Shown in pieces: positions 44,488 to 53,286 of a stretch of DNA of 64,000 bases; the first letter of the stretch is position 1; every line of letters starts with the position of its first letter. The position numbers were made by a program, and so were the translations under genes. Source of the DNA: Streptomyces mirabilis (lineage in GTDB: Bacteria > Actinomycetota > Actinomycetes > Streptomycetales > Streptomycetaceae); contig NZ_JBCJKP010000001.1 in NCBI RefSeq assembly GCF_039503195.1, positions 3,844,001 through 3,908,000 of the forward strand, in the 5' to 3' direction. Under the pieces are notes generated by a model. It was given only the letters and a program-made list of their open reading frames with translations. It was not told the DNA's origin and did not search any database.

Positions 44488-45210
44488 GGTGCGGGACGCG
44501 GGCAGCGCCTTCACGATCCACGCCCGTTCGTCGGCGATGGCCTTCTCCCCCGTGGTCCAGCCGGTCGGTGTCGCCGGGCCGTCCTGGACGGCGACGAGTA
44601 CCCGCTCGCCCTCGCGCGGCCGGGGAGCCACCTGCTCGTCCAGGACGAGGACGACCTCGGCCCTCCCCTTCTCGGGCTTGTAGTAGCGGTCCACGTGGAG
44701 GGTGATCCGGTTCTCCGTGGTGCCGGGGAGCGGCTCGACGTGGGCGACCGTGCCCTCCGCCACGAGCCGGGCGCAGGCCAGATAGCCGGGGGCGCTCAGC
44801 GAGGCACTGCCGCCCGCGGTCCCGCTGTCGGCCGCCTTGGCCCCGCTGGAATCCGACGCGCCTGCCCCGTCGTGCCCGAGGATCCAGCCCATGCCGACGA
44901 CCATCGCGGCCACGGTGGCCGCGACGAGGGTGCCCAGGACCAGGGCTAGGGGACGGCGCCCGCGGTTCCTGGGGGCGCCTTCGGGCCGGCGGGCGCGCTT
45001 TCTGGGGGCCCGTACCGGAACCGGCTTCACTTCCTCCGCACGGTCCGCCAGCGCGTCCCCGATGACCGCCAACTGCTCCCGCAGCAGCGCCACGTCGGCC
45101 ACCGCCGACCGGTGCTCGGCCATGAACTCCGGGTCGTCGAGGGCCCCTTCGGGCAGAGCCTCGTCAGTGATCGCGGCCAACAGCGCGTCCACTCCCTCAT
45201 ACTCGGCCAC
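44473..45210 (-). CDS. Putative membrane anti-sigma factor
   Basis: A 245-residue protein. It has a cytosolic N-terminal region of about 90 residues (AEYEGVDALLAAITDEALPE; VADVALLREQLAVIGDALAD), a basic stretch, one membrane helix (LALVLGTLVAATVAAMVVGM) and an outside domain with a cysteine pair (LACARL, TLTCP). The GTG start lies 1 bp before the end of the sigma gene's stop region, implying coupled translation. Position after an ECF sigma gene supports an anti-sigma role; no ZAS zinc motif is visible, so it is inferred. Confidence 0.7.
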   Translation of the reverse strand: MAEYEGVDALLAAITDEALPEGALDDPEFMAEHRSAVADVALLREQLAVIGDALADRAEEVKPVPVRAPRKRARRPEGAPRNRGRRPLALVLGTLVAATVAAMVVGMGWILGHDGAGASDSSGAKAADSGTAGGSASLSAPGYLACARLVAEGTVAHVEPLPGTTENRITLHVDRYYKPEKGRAEVVLVLDEQVAPRPREGERVLVAVQDGPATPTGWTTGEKAIADERAWIVKALPASRTLTCP

Positions 45211-45211
45211 G

Positions 45212-45733
45212 TCACACCACCTCGTCCTCGTGCAGGCGGGCGCGCAGGGCGCGGACCGCCGCGTGCAGCCTGCTCTTGACCGTGCCCTCCGGGATGCCGA
45301 GCTCCTCGGCGATCCCGCGCACGGACAGATCGGCGTAGAAACGCAGGACGAGGACCTGACGCTGGGCGTCGGGCAGCTCGTCCAAACCCCGCGCCACGGC
45401 GAGCGAGAGCACGCTGGAGTCCTCGTCACGGGCGTCCGCGGGCTGCCGCAGCGAGGCCAGCCGCTCGCCGAGCCGCTCCTGGCGCCGCTTGGCCCGGTGC
45501 CAGTCCATCGCCAGGTTCGAGGCGACGACCGCCGCCCACGCGGACACGTCACGCGGCGCCTCGTCCCCCTTCGCCGCGCGTTCCAGCAACCGCAGGCGAA
45601 CCTGCTGCACCCCGTCCGGCAGGTCCGCCTGCGGTACGCCACCGAGCGCGAGCACCGCCCGCACCCGGCGTTCCTGGGCCGCGTCCAGGGGATCGTCCGC
45701 CCCCTGGACCCGGCGTGCCTTTCTGCGCAGCAC
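45212..45733 (-). CDS. ECF-family RNA polymerase sigma factor
   Basis: A 173-residue sigma-70 family protein. Region 2 contains VRLRLLERAAKGDE and SAWAAVVASNLAMDWHRAKR. Region 4 is LDELPDAQRQVLVLRFYADL and IAEELGIPEGTVKSRLHAAV. The frame is open 70 codons further upstream, but the GTG at 45733 has GGAGGGG close by and removes low-quality sequence. The next gene downstream is its probable anti-sigma factor. Confidence 0.88.
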   Translation of the reverse strand: MLRRKARRVQGADDPLDAAQERRVRAVLALGGVPQADLPDGVQQVRLRLLERAAKGDEAPRDVSAWAAVVASNLAMDWHRAKRRQERLGERLASLRQPADARDEDSSVLSLAVARGLDELPDAQRQVLVLRFYADLSVRGIAEELGIPEGTVKSRLHAAVRALRARLHEDEVV

Positions 45734-45760
45734 TCCGCCCCTCCCCTCCCGCGTTTCCTC

Positions 45761-45790
45761 TACGACGCCGGTGCGGGCCAAAACGTTCGG
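45761..45790 (-). promoter_or_regulatory. Possible ECF-type promoter of the sigma gene
   Basis: On the minus strand CCGAAC, a 17-bp spacer, and CGTCGTA resemble ECF promoters (GGAAC-N17-CGTC) and lie about 30 bp before the GTG. It would make the gene autoregulated. Matched by eye. Confidence 0.4.
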
Positions 45791-45835
45791 CCGCCCGCGA
45801 AGGAGTCGTACGTCACACCGGGCCGGGGCCGGTGA

Positions 45836-47044
<1,209 letters not shown>

Positions 47045-47064
47045 CGCCCGCGCCACGCGCCCCG

Positions 47065-47092
47065 GGGGCGGTCACCGCACGGTGACCGCCCC
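47065..47092. terminator. Bidirectional terminator, asd / DUF1203 gene
   Basis: ggggcggtcaccg and cggtgaccgcccc, 13-bp perfect stem with a 2-base loop (realistically a 4-base loop after opening one pair), between convergent genes. Confidence 0.85.
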
Positions 47093-47095
47093 TTC

Positions 47096-47626
47096 TCACG
47101 CCCGCCGCACCTCGTAGAGGAAGCACCCGTACTCCACGGCCCGTACGTGGACGAGCGCCACCTCCGGGTCGGCGAAGGCCTCCGCGAAGGTCTCGTCGAA
47201 GGCGTCGTCGAAGGCCTCGGGGTTCTCGACCAGACGGCCGCCCAGGATGTGACCCTCGGCGGAGTAGCGGCGGACCGTGCGGTGAGCGCCCGGGAAGGGG
47301 TGGCCGCGCAGGTCGGGGCCCGGGCAGTCGTCGGCGTGGAGGAAGACCGGGCCCTGTTCGTCGTACGCGCCCGGGTCGACGCCCGTCCCGGCGGCCCAGC
47401 GGCGCAGCGGCGCGTAGGAGACGAGGGCGATCCGCTCCCCCGGTTCACTGCGCCGCAGACAGCAGCGCAGCGGCGCGCCGCCTTCCTCGTCCGCGAAGGG
47501 AACCATCGGACGGTCCGCATCGTCAGCTGTGCGGAGATCCTTCAGGACCGCCGGGTCGATGGGACGTGCCGTGTACGTCGTCGCGTATGTCGTCATGTCC
47601 GTCGTCGCGTCCGTCGTGTGCGTCAT
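47096..47626 (-). CDS. DUF1203 family protein
   Basis: A 176-residue protein. The pattern APLRCCLRRSEPGERIALVS then GPVFLHADDCPG, HPFPGAHRTVRRYSAEG and HVRAVEYGCFLYEVRR matches DUF1203, a cytosolic family of unknown function with conserved Cys, His and Asp. The N-terminus is Thr-rich (TTDATTDMTTYATTYT); ATG 47596 is an alternative start. Divergent from the second pepN. Confidence 0.8.
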   Translation of the reverse strand: MTHTTDATTDMTTYATTYTARPIDPAVLKDLRTADDADRPMVPFADEEGGAPLRCCLRRSEPGERIALVSYAPLRRWAAGTGVDPGAYDEQGPVFLHADDCPGPDLRGHPFPGAHRTVRRYSAEGHILGGRLVENPEAFDDAFDETFAEAFADPEVALVHVRAVEYGCFLYEVRRA

Positions 47627-47737
47627 GCATTCAGGCTCGCGCCCGCGCGTGCCGGGCACCGGCGGGAAACGGACATCGCATCCGTGCAGGTCCCATGGAA
47701 GGATGGCGCAACCGTCGCATAACGAGGAGATGACCGC

Positions 47738-50317
47738 GTGCCTGGCACAAACCTGACCCGCGAAGAGGCGCAGCAGCGCGCGAAGCTGCTCACCGTTGAC
47801 TCGTACGAGATCGATCTCGACCTCTCGGGCGCGCAGGAGGGCGGCACCTACCGGTCCGTTACCACGGTGCGCTTCGACGTCGAGGAGAACGGCTCGGAGA
47901 CCTTCATCGACCTGGTGGCTCCCGCCGTTCACGAGGTGACCCTGAACGGGGACCCCCTCGACCCGGCCGAGGTCTTCAAGGACTCGCGGATCGCGCTTCC
48001 CGGGCTCCTGGAGGGCCGCAACGTCCTGCGTGTCGTGGCCGACTGCGCGTACACCAACACCGGTGAGGGCCTGCACCGCTTCGTCGACCCCGTCGACCAG
48101 CAGGCCTACCTCTACACCCAGTTCGAGGTCCCGGACGCGCGCCGGGTGTTCGCGTCCTTCGAGCAGCCCGATCTGAAGGCCACCTTCCAGTTCACCGTGA
48201 AGGCGCCGACGGGCTGGACCGTGATCTCCAACTCCCCGACGCCCGAGCCCAAGGACGACACCTGGGTCTTCGAGCCGACGCCGCGGATCTCCACGTACAT
48301 CACCGCGCTGATCGTCGGGCCGTACCACTCCGTGCACAGCGTGTACGAGAAGGACGGACAGAGCGTGCCGCTCGGCATCTACTGTCGGCCCTCGCTCGCC
48401 GAGTTCCTCGACTCGGACGCGATCTTCGAGGTCACCCGGCAGGGCTTCGAGTGGTTCCAGGAGAAGTTCGACTACGCGTACCCGTTCAAGAAGTACGACC
48501 AGCTCTTCGTGCCGGAGTTCAACGCCGGTGCGATGGAGAACGCGGGCGCGGTGACGATCCGCGACCAGTACGTGTTCCGGTCCAAGGTGACCGACGCCGC
48601 GTACGAGGTGCGGGCCGCCACGATCCTGCACGAGCTGGCCCACATGTGGTTCGGCGACCTGGTCACCATGGAGTGGTGGAACGACCTGTGGCTGAACGAG
48701 TCGTTCGCCACCTACGCCGAGGCGGCCTGCCAGGCCTATGCCCCCCAGTCGCGCTGGCCGCACTCCTGGACGACCTTCGCCAACTCCATGAAGACGTGGG
48801 CGTACCGGCAGGACCAGCTGCCCTCCACCCACCCGATCATGGCCGAGATCAACGACCTGGACGACGTCCTCGTCAACTTCGACGGCATCACCTACGCGAA
48901 GGGGGCGAGCGTCTTGAAGCAGCTCGTCGCCTACGTCGGCATGGACGAGTTCTTCAAGGGCGTGCAGGCGTACTTCAAGCGGCACGCCTACGGCAACACG
49001 CGCCTCAGCGATCTGCTGGGCGCCCTGGAGGAGACCTCCGGGCGTGACCTGAAGACCTGGTCGGAGAAGTGGCTCCAGACCGCCGGCATCAACATCCTGC
49101 GGCCGGAGCTCGAGACGGACGCGAACGGGGTCATCACCTCCTTCGCGATCCGTCAGGAGGCTCCGGCGCTCCCGGAGGGTGCCAAGGGTGAGCCGACCCT
49201 GCGCCCGCACCGCATCGCGATCGGCCTCTACAACCTCGACGACGACAGCGGCAGGCTGGTGCGCGACCAGCGCGTCGAGCTGGACGTCGACGGCGAGCTG
49301 ACGGCCGTACCGGAGCTGGTCGGGAAGCGCCGCCCGGCGGTCTTCCTGCTCAACGACGACGACCTGTCGTACGCCAAGGTCCGCCTCGACGAGGACTCGC
49401 TCGCCTTCGTCACCGAGCACCTCGGCGACTTCGAGTCGTCCCTGCCCCGTGCCCTGTGCTGGGCCTCGGCCTGGGACATGACCCGCGACGGTGAGCTCGC
49501 CACCCGCGACTACCTGTCCCTGGTCCTGTCGGGCATCGGCAAGGAGTCCGACATCGGTGTCGTGCAGTCGCTGCAGCGCCAGGTGAAGCTGGCGATCGAG
49601 CTGTACGCCGACCCGATGGCCCGCGAGGCGCTGCTGACCCGCTGGACGGACGCGACGCTCGCGCACCTGCGCGCCGCCGAGCCCGGCAGCGACCACCAGC
49701 TCGCCTGGGCGCGTGCCTTCTCGGCGACCGCCCGTACGCCGGAGCAGCTGGACCTCCTGGAGGGCCTGTTGGAGGACCGGGAGAGCATCGAGGGCCTCGC
49801 CGTCGACACCGAGCTGCGCTGGGCGTTCGTCCAGCGTCTCGCGGCAGTCGGGCGCTACGACGAGGCGGAGATCGGCGCCGAGGCGGAGCGCGACAAGACG
49901 GCGGCCGGTGAGCGGCACGCCGAGACGGCCCGGGCCTCGCGTCCCACCGAGGAGGCGAAGGCGGAGGCCTGGGCCGCGGTGGTCGAGTCCGACAAGCTCC
50001 CGAACGCCGTGCAGGAAGCGGTGATCGGCGGCTTCGCGCAGACCGACCAGCGCGAACTGCTCGCCCCGTACACGGACAAGTACTTCTCCGTGGTGAAGGA
50101 CATCTGGGACGCCCGTTCGCACGAGATCGCCCAGCAGATCGTGGTCGGTCTCTACCCGTCCGTCCAGGTCTCCGAGGAGACCCTCGCCAAGACGGACGCG
50201 TGGCTGGCCGCGGCCGAGCCCGCCCCGGCCCTGCGGCGCCTGATCTCGGAGTCCCGCTCCGGGGTCGAGCGCGCGCTGAAGGCCCAGGCGGCGGACGCGG
50301 CGGCGGCCTCCGCGTAG
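47738..50317 (+). CDS. pepN: Aminopeptidase N (M1 family), copy 2
   Basis: An 859-residue zinc aminopeptidase. Zinc site HELAHMW at residues 298-302 with the third ligand about Glu321 (WLNESF), and GAMEN in FNAGAMENAGAVTI. The GTG start (GTNLTREEAQQRAKLL) has GAGGAGA upstream. Copy 1 at 30867 begins GENLTRDEAQERAALL and has the same length, so the two are clear paralogues. Either may be the main cytosolic aminopeptidase. Confidence 0.93.
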   Translation: MPGTNLTREEAQQRAKLLTVDSYEIDLDLSGAQEGGTYRSVTTVRFDVEENGSETFIDLVAPAVHEVTLNGDPLDPAEVFKDSRIALPGLLEGRNVLRVVADCAYTNTGEGLHRFVDPVDQQAYLYTQFEVPDARRVFASFEQPDLKATFQFTVKAPTGWTVISNSPTPEPKDDTWVFEPTPRISTYITALIVGPYHSVHSVYEKDGQSVPLGIYCRPSLAEFLDSDAIFEVTRQGFEWFQEKFDYAYPFKKYDQLFVPEFNAGAMENAGAVTIRDQYVFRSKVTDAAYEVRAATILHELAHMWFGDLVTMEWWNDLWLNESFATYAEAACQAYAPQSRWPHSWTTFANSMKTWAYRQDQLPSTHPIMAEINDLDDVLVNFDGITYAKGASVLKQLVAYVGMDEFFKGVQAYFKRHAYGNTRLSDLLGALEETSGRDLKTWSEKWLQTAGINILRPELETDANGVITSFAIRQEAPALPEGAKGEPTLRPHRIAIGLYNLDDDSGRLVRDQRVELDVDGELTAVPELVGKRRPAVFLLNDDDLSYAKVRLDEDSLAFVTEHLGDFESSLPRALCWASAWDMTRDGELATRDYLSLVLSGIGKESDIGVVQSLQRQVKLAIELYADPMAREALLTRWTDATLAHLRAAEPGSDHQLAWARAFSATARTPEQLDLLEGLLEDRESIEGLAVDTELRWAFVQRLAAVGRYDEAEIGAEAERDKTAAGERHAETARASRPTEEAKAEAWAAVVESDKLPNAVQEAVIGGFAQTDQRELLAPYTDKYFSVVKDIWDARSHEIAQQIVVGLYPSVQVSEETLAKTDAWLAAAEPAPALRRLISESRSGVERALKAQAADAAAASA

Positions 50318-50333
50318 TCGGTCGTACGTGAGC

Positions 50334-50364
50334 GGGGGCTCCCGGCGTCGTGCCGGGAGCCCCC
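50334..50364 (+). terminator. Terminator after pepN copy 2
   Basis: gggggctcccggc and gccgggagccccc, 13-bp perfect stem, loop gtcgt, followed by TTT. Confidence 0.9.
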
Positions 50365-50426
50365 TTTCGCATGAGCGCCCGTGTGGGCGTGTGTGAGTGC
50401 GCGTGGGCGCGTGTGGGCCCCCGGGG

Positions 50427-51686
50427 TCACACCAGGGCGCGGGCGAGTGCGAGCATCGTGCGGATCTGGAGCTCGGTCTGGTCGGTCACGGGGACCCAGC
50501 GGGCGTCGAAGGTGCTCGCCAGCTCACGCGCCCAGGCCTCCACGAGGGCGTCCAGCGCGGGGGCGCCGCCCAGGGCCTGCCGCATCATGGCCGCCGCGCG
50601 CAGCGGGATGCGCCGGGCGGCGACGCCGAGCGAGACGGCGTTGCCCACGGTGGTGGCGAGTTCGGCGGAGTTCCAGGTGTCCACGACTCCGGGGCCGATG
50701 TCCATGAGCTCACGGGCGGCGGTGAAGTGGGCGATCTCCTCGGGGGTCTCAGGTGCCCTGGGCCCCAGCTCCCCGACCACCGCCTCCAGTTGTTTGGCCC
50801 GGCCGAGCAGGATCTCGCTCGCCTCCGCGATCTCGCGCCGGGGCTCGGCGACGGGCCGAGGATCGCTGACGCCGGCCACGCTCCAGAAGGGCGCCTCGAC
50901 GACCGCCGACACGGTTCCGTGCCGCATCGCGTACAGCCAGGTCGCCTGTGAGGTGAAGCCGGACGGGTCCCGTTCCTCGGTGGGGCTGCTGTCCGGCAGG
51001 ACGAGCACGCCCGGGCTCTCGGCCAGCCATCCCATGCCGTCGAACGGCCGGTGTTCCAGGGGAATGCCGAGGTCCGCCGCGATCCGACGGTAGGCGGCCG
51101 CCGCCCCCGGCACCGCGCGAGTCAACTGCAGAAAGGATCCGCCCACTTCGACGCCGTGGAGCGAGAACTGCACGACCGGGCGCAGTTCGTCGATGAGCCG
51201 CACCAGCGCCTCGGACTCCGGCATCACCGGACGCGGGTCACTCGTGACGGGCGGAAACTCGGGCTGCGCGGCGAAGGCGGGCCGGTAGAAGCGCCGGTAG
51301 TAGCCCCGGAGGGTCGGCGAGGCCTCGGCCGCCGCCCGACCCTCGCCGGGCCGCCCGGTCAGCCAGCGCCCGGCGAGGCTCGCGCCGTCGGGGTCGAGGC
51401 AGAGCAGGAAGTTCCAGGTGCAGCCGGACTCCTGCAGCAGCGCGGGCTCCCGCGCGAACCTCTCGGCCAGGGAGAGCGAGGTGACCCCGCCCACCGGTTC
51501 GTTGGCGTGCGCGCCGGCGACCGTGAGGATGTGCCGGGGGCCGTGTCCGGCCGACAGCAGCCACAGCGGTCGGCCGGCACGCGAGGTCCCGACGGCACGC
51601 AACCGCAGTGCGCCGGGCCGTGCCGCCACCGTCGCGCGAGCGCGTCGCAGCAGCTCACCGAGGGTGGGATACGGGGTTCCCCGCAT
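50427..51686 (-). CDS. M14-family zinc carboxypeptidase next to peptide genes
   Basis: A 419-residue metallocarboxypeptidase-like protein. The zinc motif HxxE is in TVAGAHANEPVGGVTSLSL (about residue 60), the second zinc His in VVQFSLHGVEVGGSF, and the catalytic Glu probably in SAVVEAPFWSV. No signal peptide, so it is cytosolic. It starts 12 bp after the stop of the 24-residue peptide gene, with GGAG upstream, so peptides and peptidase are one transcript. It could trim the C-termini of the peptides or of their modified products. Confidence 0.82.
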   Translation of the reverse strand: MRGTPYPTLGELLRRARATVAARPGALRLRAVGTSRAGRPLWLLSAGHGPRHILTVAGAHANEPVGGVTSLSLAERFAREPALLQESGCTWNFLLCLDPDGASLAGRWLTGRPGEGRAAAEASPTLRGYYRRFYRPAFAAQPEFPPVTSDPRPVMPESEALVRLIDELRPVVQFSLHGVEVGGSFLQLTRAVPGAAAAYRRIAADLGIPLEHRPFDGMGWLAESPGVLVLPDSSPTEERDPSGFTSQATWLYAMRHGTVSAVVEAPFWSVAGVSDPRPVAEPRREIAEASEILLGRAKQLEAVVGELGPRAPETPEEIAHFTAARELMDIGPGVVDTWNSAELATTVGNAVSLGVAARRIPLRAAAMMRQALGGAPALDALVEAWARELASTFDARWVPVTDQTELQIRTMLALARALV

Positions 51687-51698
51687 GCCGGGCTCCGG

Positions 51699-51773
51699 TC
51701 AGGTGCCGTTCGCGTTGCTGTCCCCGGTGGTCTCCTTCTTGTCCAGCGGACGGATCACGATCTTGGCGGCCAT
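51699..51773 (-). CDS. Putative RiPP precursor peptide A (24 residues)
   Basis: The peptide reads MAAKIVIRPLDKKETTGDSN followed by ANGT. A GAGGGGG site lies 6 bp before the ATG. Residues 4-19 are identical to peptide B, with only synonymous codon differences, so the protein sequence is under selection. It lies between peptide B and the M14 gene. The neighbourhood (RRE-ThiF, PqqD-M50, M14) suggests a ribosomally made, modified peptide. No cysteines; modifiable residues are Asp, Lys, Thr, Ser and Asn. Confidence 0.75.
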   Translation of the reverse strand: MAAKIVIRPLDKKETTGDSNANGT

Positions 51774-51830
51774 GTGGCCCCCTCTCTGTGTGGGCTCTGC
51801 GGTGGCCGAGTTCCTGTCCGGCGAAACGGA

Positions 51831-51908
51831 TCAGCCGCCGTTGCCTCCGCTGCTGTCGCCCGTGGTCTCCTTCTTGTCCAACGGGCGGATCACAATCTTG
51901 GTGGGCAC
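51831..51908 (-). CDS. Putative RiPP precursor peptide B (25 residues)
   Basis: The peptide reads MPTKIVIRPLDKKETTGDSS followed by GGNGG. The GTG start has AGGAG 7 bp upstream. It is first in the minus-strand unit and divergent from the ThiF gene. The N-terminal KIVIRPLDKKETTGDS block is shared with peptide A and may be the recognition segment for the RRE domains. The C-terminus ends Gly-Gly, as do proteins activated by E1-like enzymes. Confidence 0.75.
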   Translation of the reverse strand: MPTKIVIRPLDKKETTGDSSGGNGG

Positions 51909-52032
51909 CCCAACTCCTCTCGTCAGTAGGGACGTTGAGCGTTGCGGGCGCGATCGCCGACCGCGTCTTGTCAAGGCTCGACTCGGGGGACCAGAGTGTC
52001 AAGGCATGTACCTGTAACGGGAAGGGGTCCTG
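51909..52032. promoter_or_regulatory. Divergent control region of the peptide / ThiF locus
   Basis: TGTCAAGGC occurs twice (51969-51977 and 51997-52005), 28 bp apart. On the minus strand these contain consensus -35 hexamers TTGACA reading toward the peptide genes. No clear -10 follows at 17 bp, so they may be operator repeats. Confidence 0.45.
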
Positions 52033-53286
52033 GTGACGGTGCCGGTCGACACGCTCCGCAGGCCCCGGATCAAGCCCGAGCACCGGCCGTACCGCACGAT
52101 CGACGGCAACGTCCGCATCGGCAGCGTCATCCACGGCATCGGCGCCGAGATCGAGGACCCGCAGGGCTGGGTCTGGACGCTGGTCGAGACGATGGACGGA
52201 ACGCGGGAGCCGTCGGCGGTGGTCGGCGAGGTGCTGAGGGCGCATCCCGAACTTCCCGACCTCACGCCCGAGGACGCTCGGCAGGCGATGGCGGACCTGC
52301 TCGACGCCGGCTTCGTGGAGGACGCGGCGGCGCCCGTGCCGGTGTCCGAGCGGGAACGGCTGCGCTACAGCCGGGGGGTGCCGCTGCTGCGCTGGATGGA
52401 CCTCGGCCCCCGGACGAGTCCCTGGGACGCTCAGCTCCGGCTGCGCCGGGCCCGGGTGCTGCTGGTCGGCGTCGGCGGCACGGGCGGGTACGCGGCGCAG
52501 AGCCTGGTCGCCTCCGGGGTCGGCCGTCTGCACTGCGTGGACCCGGACGTGGTGGAGCTGTCCAACCTCAACCGCCAGCCCCTCTTCCGCGAGTCCGACC
52601 TCGGCCGCCCGAAGGTGACGGCCGCGCTCGCCACCCTGCGGGCGCTGAACTCGGACGTGACGGTGACCGGGGAACGCCGGGAGATACGACACCCGGCGGA
52701 CCTGGCGAGGCTGATACGGACCGGGGCACCCGAAGCCCCGAGCGAACCGAAACAGGCCGGGACACCCGAAGTCCCGTACTCGTCGCGGAGCTCGTACGAT
52801 CTTCTCGTCCTCGCCGCCGACCGTCCCGACGACATCCGCCGCTGGGCGAACCGTGTCTGTCTGGCCGCGGACCTGCCCTGGGTCGACGCCGGCTACCGCG
52901 GTCCGCTGGTGACGGCCGGGGTCCACGTACCCGGCCGGGGTGCCTGCTGGGAGTGTCTGCGGGCCGGTGAGGTGGCCCGCCGCGAGCTGCGCCTGGCGCC
53001 CGGCCAGGACGACGGGGTCGCCTCCCCGCACCTGCCGTGGAACCCCGCGACCGCGGTCACCGCGGGCCTGTCCGGCGGACTGCTCGCCCACGCGGCCCTG
53101 GCCCTGCTGACCGGCGTCCCGGCGCTCGACCCCGGCTTCCGTTTCGGGATGAACCTGATGCTGCCGGGTGACCCGGTGCTGCAGAGATTCCCCCGGCGGC
53201 CCGACTGCCCGGCGTGCGGCGACAGACCCGACGACGGAGCCGCCGGCGCGGGCGGAGCGACCGGCCCGGCCGGGGAGCGCGCGTGA
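52033..53286 (+). CDS. ThiF/E1-like adenylyltransferase with N-terminal peptide-binding (RRE) domain
   Basis: A 417-residue protein. Residues about 20-105 form a PqqD-like winged helix (YRTIDGNVRIGSVIHGIG; LPDLTPEDARQAMADLLDAG), the RiPP recognition element. Then comes an E1-like Rossmann domain: GVGGTGG at 146-152, DPDVVELSNLNRQPLF with the ATP-site residues, and zinc cysteines C305xxC308 and C392xxC395. Such enzymes adenylate a peptide C-terminus (MccB) or present precursors to YcaO; no YcaO gene is present. GGAAGGGG lies before the GTG. Confidence 0.88.
   Translation: MTVPVDTLRRPRIKPEHRPYRTIDGNVRIGSVIHGIGAEIEDPQGWVWTLVETMDGTREPSAVVGEVLRAHPELPDLTPEDARQAMADLLDAGFVEDAAAPVPVSERERLRYSRGVPLLRWMDLGPRTSPWDAQLRLRRARVLLVGVGGTGGYAAQSLVASGVGRLHCVDPDVVELSNLNRQPLFRESDLGRPKVTAALATLRALNSDVTVTGERREIRHPADLARLIRTGAPEAPSEPKQAGTPEVPYSSRSSYDLLVLAADRPDDIRRWANRVCLAADLPWVDAGYRGPLVTAGVHVPGRGACWECLRAGEVARRELRLAPGQDDGVASPHLPWNPATAVTAGLSGGLLAHAALALLTGVPALDPGFRFGMNLMLPGDPVLQRFPRRPDCPACGDRPDDGAAGAGGATGPAGERA

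Noticed and set aside
47096..50122. A 1008-codon minus-strand frame covering pepN copy 2
   Set aside because: Only its last 176 codons (DUF1203) look like a protein; the rest is antisense to pepN.
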